From Prevotella sp. HUN102 (GTDB taxonomy: Bacteria > Bacteroidota > Bacteroidia > Bacteroidales > Bacteroidaceae): 64,000 nt of DNA. The DNA lies in the NCBI RefSeq assembly GCF_000688375.1, contig NZ_JIAF01000001.1, positions 434,001 through 498,000 on the forward strand. Direction: 5' to 3'. The notes under the pieces are model-generated. The model was given only the letters and a program-made list of their open reading frames with translations, had not been told where the DNA came from and made no database searches. Numbering within the stretch: the first letter of the stretch is position 1; the number at the start of each line of letters is the position of its first letter. Position numbers and translations under genes: made by a program. Positions 61,370 to 64,000 of the stretch are shown here, piece after piece.

Positions 61370-62602
61370 CTACGGTATATAAACGTATTCGAGCATTGCT
61401 TTTTTCATATTCCGTGCCGTCAGTATCGGTAAGAGGGCGAAAGCTGCGAGTGCCACCACGTTCCACCACGCATTAATAAGTGGATAGCCGTTGAAAACGG
61501 TAATCTGATACACCATATAGTAATGCCGGAGTGGGATAAGTTGGGCAAAAGATTCGAGCATCGGGTGCATTGCGAACACCGGAAAGGTGGCACCACAAAG
61601 TGAAAAGCCGACGACAGCCCACAACGAGCAGATACTCATTGACATACGCAGCGAGGGCATCAGCCCGAACATAAAAGTGCCGAAACCTTGTGAGGAAAGA
61701 ACGGTAAGGAAGCCGAGGAGCAGTATTTTTGATGCTCCACCGGGATGGGGAAAGTTCAGATAGCCGTAAACATACCATTCGTAGCCCAGAAAGATAGTCA
61801 TAAAAATGAGGAATTGAGGCAGCAATTTGCCTGAAAGGGCTATGAAGATGTTGTTTCCCGACATTTCCAGCCATTCTTTTCCGCGTCCGAACTTCAGTTC
61901 CGTGCCGATACTGTAAACCGTAATCAGGAATATGAAGAGCACAAGAATACCCGGCACCATAATCGTAGTAAGATAAATGTTGTAGCTCAACAACGGATTG
62001 CCCACCAAGTGCATATCAAGCGCAATGGGTTGGAGGAACGTTTTGATTTCTTCCGACGTTTTTCCGAGCATCTGTAATTTGGCAGAACCGACGGCTGCAC
62101 CACCAAGTGTGGACACGGTTTTAAGGTCTTTGAAAAGCATCGAGCCTGCCACGAGCGTTACATTACTATAATAAAAGGAGATTTTCGGCTGTCGCTTTGC
62201 AATGAGTTTCGCCGTCGTGCCTTCGGGAATATAGAGGAAAGCATAGATTTCATTGCGCTGAATGGCTTTGCGTGCCTCGTTCACGTTGGGATAATGAGCC
62301 ACAACCTCGGTGCTTTGAAAGGAATCAAGATTCCGGATAAGCGCACGGGTAGTAGTGGAATTATCGTTATCAACCACGCCGCAAGGCAAATTTACGGGCT
62401 GTCCTTCCTGCATCAATGAGGTAAAGAAGAAAATGATGAGCAAAGGAAAAACAATCATACAAAAGAGATAAATCGGCGTATGGATGAGTTGGGCGACCTC
62501 TCGGGAGGCGACAGCAAAGAGACGCAACAACGCTCCGCCCACTCTTGCACGCAGGGAGGGGGCTTGTGATTGTCCGTTGGTGTCTTTTTTCCTCTTGAAC
62601 AT
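61370..62602 (-). CDS. ABC-2 type transporter permease (YhhJ/YbhR-like), first of pair
   Basis: 410 residues with the same plan: PIYLFCMIVFPLLIIFFFTS near residue 45, an outer domain with QSTEVVAHYPNVNEARKAIQ, then a cluster of helices (ILVLFIFLITVYSIG, LLLGFLTVLSSQGFGTFMFG). It starts 9 bases after the HlyD gene stop, so it is translated together with it. Exported substrate unknown. Confidence 0.87.
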   Translation of the reverse strand: MFKRKKDTNGQSQAPSLRARVGGALLRLFAVASREVAQLIHTPIYLFCMIVFPLLIIFFFTSLMQEGQPVNLPCGVVDNDNSTTTRALIRNLDSFQSTEVVAHYPNVNEARKAIQRNEIYAFLYIPEGTTAKLIAKRQPKISFYYSNVTLVAGSMLFKDLKTVSTLGGAAVGSAKLQMLGKTSEEIKTFLQPIALDMHLVGNPLLSYNIYLTTIMVPGILVLFIFLITVYSIGTELKFGRGKEWLEMSGNNIFIALSGKLLPQFLIFMTIFLGYEWYVYGYLNFPHPGGASKILLLGFLTVLSSQGFGTFMFGLMPSLRMSMSICSLWAVVGFSLCGATFPVFAMHPMLESFAQLIPLRHYYMVYQITVFNGYPLINAWWNVVALAAFALLPILTARNMKKAMLEYVYIP

Positions 62603-62611
62603 CGTGTTTCC

Positions 62612-63595
62612 TTACTTTATTACCAAGGACATTCCCGGCTTCAATCCGTCTACCTTATTTACTGGTTTAGCCTTTACCTGAAAGGTCTTGAGATCGTACT
62701 GACCGGTGGTCTTCGTAGCTTTCCATACAGCATACGAACCTTGGTCCTTAATGGCTGTTACTTTCATATCAATACTCTTGTTGAAAGCCGGCACGAAAGC
62801 CTTGATAATGCTGCCCACTTTCATTCCCTTGAGCTGATCTTCACGGATATTGAACGTGCCCCAGACGTCGTCTACCATTGCAATGCTCATAATCGGGCTA
62901 CCGAAACCCACGAGTTCACCTTCCTTTGGGTAAATCGTTGATACTTCGCCGTCGGCTGTGGCATACTGCGTTGTTTCCTTCAATACCGAACGAACAACAT
63001 CGACTGCCGAGCGGGCTGCCTGTGCCTGCTTCTGCGCCGCACGTTTGGTTTCCTTACGGGCACCGTTCTTTGCCAGTTCCCATTGCGAACGGGTGGCTTC
63101 AACTGCTGCCTTTGTTGTCTTGTAGGCAGCCTCAGCTTCATCGCGCTTCTGTGCTGAAACAACTCCTTCTTCAAAGAGTCTGTTCAGGCGACCGTAGGTC
63201 TTTTCTGCGATTTCATTAGCCGTAACAGCTTGTTGATAAATCTGATATGCACCCTCAACGGTTTCCTGACGAGTCGGTGCTTCTGCCAAATCGCTCAATG
63301 CCTCGGTGGCATTTGCCGTAGCTTCGAGCACTTTTTCCTGTGCATTTGCCTCCGGAATTTCAAGTACGGCAAGCACGTCGCCCTTATGAACAAAGTCGCC
63401 TTCCTTTACACGGATTTCGGTTACACGTCCCGGCAACTTGCACGAGACTCTGTATTCACTTACTTCCACCTCTCCCTGTATGACTTCTTCAGTACGCTCG
63501 AGCGTGAAATAACCTATTACAGACACAAGGACTACTACGAAAACGAATCCTAAAATTGTTAGGAGAATACTGTTATGTTGAGTTTTTGCAGACAT
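62612..63595 (-). CDS. HlyD-family membrane fusion protein
   Basis: 327 residues. One N-terminal helix (ILLTILGFVFVVVLVSVIGY), a lipoyl half (EYRVSCKLPGRVTEIRVKEG), a long alpha-hairpin with coiled-coil (about 95-200; EKTYGRLNRLFEEGVVSAQK) and a second lipoyl half (STIYPKEGELVGFGSPIMSI). It links the permease pair to the TolC-like channel across the periplasm. 62 bases separate it from the TolC gene. Confidence 0.92.
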   Translation of the reverse strand: MSAKTQHNSILLTILGFVFVVVLVSVIGYFTLERTEEVIQGEVEVSEYRVSCKLPGRVTEIRVKEGDFVHKGDVLAVLEIPEANAQEKVLEATANATEALSDLAEAPTRQETVEGAYQIYQQAVTANEIAEKTYGRLNRLFEEGVVSAQKRDEAEAAYKTTKAAVEATRSQWELAKNGARKETKRAAQKQAQAARSAVDVVRSVLKETTQYATADGEVSTIYPKEGELVGFGSPIMSIAMVDDVWGTFNIREDQLKGMKVGSIIKAFVPAFNKSIDMKVTAIKDQGSYAVWKATKTTGQYDLKTFQVKAKPVNKVDGLKPGMSLVIK

Positions 63596-63657
63596 AGTTC
63601 TTTTTGAATATATGATTTTGAATATTATCTTACGAATATTGTTGTCAGCGACTGCTC

Positions 63658-64000
63658 TTAATTCATCAAACCAAGGGCTTTTCGCAATCCCACCTGTGCC
63701 GTGCGCACTGCTATTTCAGCATCAACGATGGCGGTCTTAGCCTGCATCCACGCTGTCTGTGCGCCCATAACATCGGTTATTGTCATTACCCCTTCCTTGA
63801 ATCCTACGTTGGCACAACGGAGATTTTCCTCTGCGGCAACCATATTTTTATTGGCAGTTGCAAGCTGTTTGTTGGCATTTTTCAATCGGAAACGATGTTG
63901 TTCCACCTCCAGTTGTATTTTGTTACGCACGTCGCCAAGTTCCATTTCGGCAATGCGCGTCGCCGTTTTGGCCGCCCGTAGTCGGTATTTGCTTTCGTTC
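63658..64000 (-). CDS. TolC-family outer membrane efflux protein, C-terminal part
   Basis: The frame is open to the right window edge, so the N-terminal part is missing. The 113 codons present read as a long coiled-coil (RNKIQLEVEQHRFRLKNANK, then KNMVAAEENLRCANVGFKEG) and end MQAKTAIVDAEIAVRTAQV and GLRKALGLMN, as in the last helix pair of TolC proteins. It is first of the operon that continues with HlyD and the two permeases. The GVMTITDVMGAQTAW segment is the usual turn. Confidence 0.9.
   Translation of the reverse strand, partial: NESKYRLRAAKTATRIAEMELGDVRNKIQLEVEQHRFRLKNANKQLATANKNMVAAEENLRCANVGFKEGVMTITDVMGAQTAWMQAKTAIVDAEIAVRTAQVGLRKALGLMN

Overview
The window looks like a chromosome segment of a Bacteroidales bacterium, most likely Prevotellaceae. 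The evidence is the recurrent Bacteroidetes-type promoter -7 box TAnnTTTG upstream of genes, A/T-rich ribosome-binding regions, PorQ of the type IX secretion system, DUF4230 and fimbrillin-like lipoproteins, and a Bacteroides-type conjugation module (traN-traO-traP-traQ-lysozyme). No species name can be justified from the sequence alone.

Layout. Bases 1-213 hold the start of a leftward BspA/LRR-like secreted protein. It is preceded by an unusual 430-base leader with a (GA)20 microsatellite. Bases 720-17100 are accessory DNA. They contain a broken left edge (decayed lysozyme copy fused to a 5'-truncated, frameshifted traN), intact traO, traP, traQ and lysozyme genes, and a leftward cluster of ten small cargo genes (4093-8394). 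These are followed by a rightward lipoprotein operon behind a second microsatellite leader (8763-11200), an HU-like protein, and a leftward trio headed by a DUF4121-like gene and ending in a 1000-residue N6-methylase/helicase fusion (12039-16892). No integrase, relaxase or traA-M genes are present, so I read it as a degraded conjugative element.

From 17.4 kb onward the DNA is ordinary core chromosome: phosphoglucomutase, LolA-like/FtsK, an exonuclease, RlmI/TilS, tRNA-Tyr and tRNA-Val, two secreted nucleases, paired secreted paralogues, paired DUF4230 proteins and a MATE exporter. Next come cmk, porQ, TonB, a polyprenyl synthase, kdsB, kdsC, maf, mrp, a LOG protein, a CDF transporter and a DXS-like enzyme. 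The last part holds an alpha-amylase, a WalJ-like hydrolase, a ZIP transporter, the N-degron set aat-clpA-clpS, and a TolC/HlyD/two-permease export operon cut by the right edge.

Two things stand out as possibly undescribed. First, two homologous leader reading frames (621-442 minus and about 8789-8929 plus) share the peptide pattern LSxxYLxxPNNLL and then run into different dinucleotide repeats, (TC)n and (AC)n. In both, loss of exactly one repeat unit would shift translation into a downstream frame that also shows similarity (YAR[MV]). This looks like a slippage-controlled contingency leader in front of surface-protein genes. Second, two long, compensated hairpin RNAs (8449-8627 and 16933-17081) keep their stems with different sequences and share an almost invariant apical region. 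Each sits just upstream of a TAnnTTTG promoter. In addition, a 90-bp intergenic repeat occurs three times without gaps (26316, 44222, 55780), with compensatory change in its dyad.
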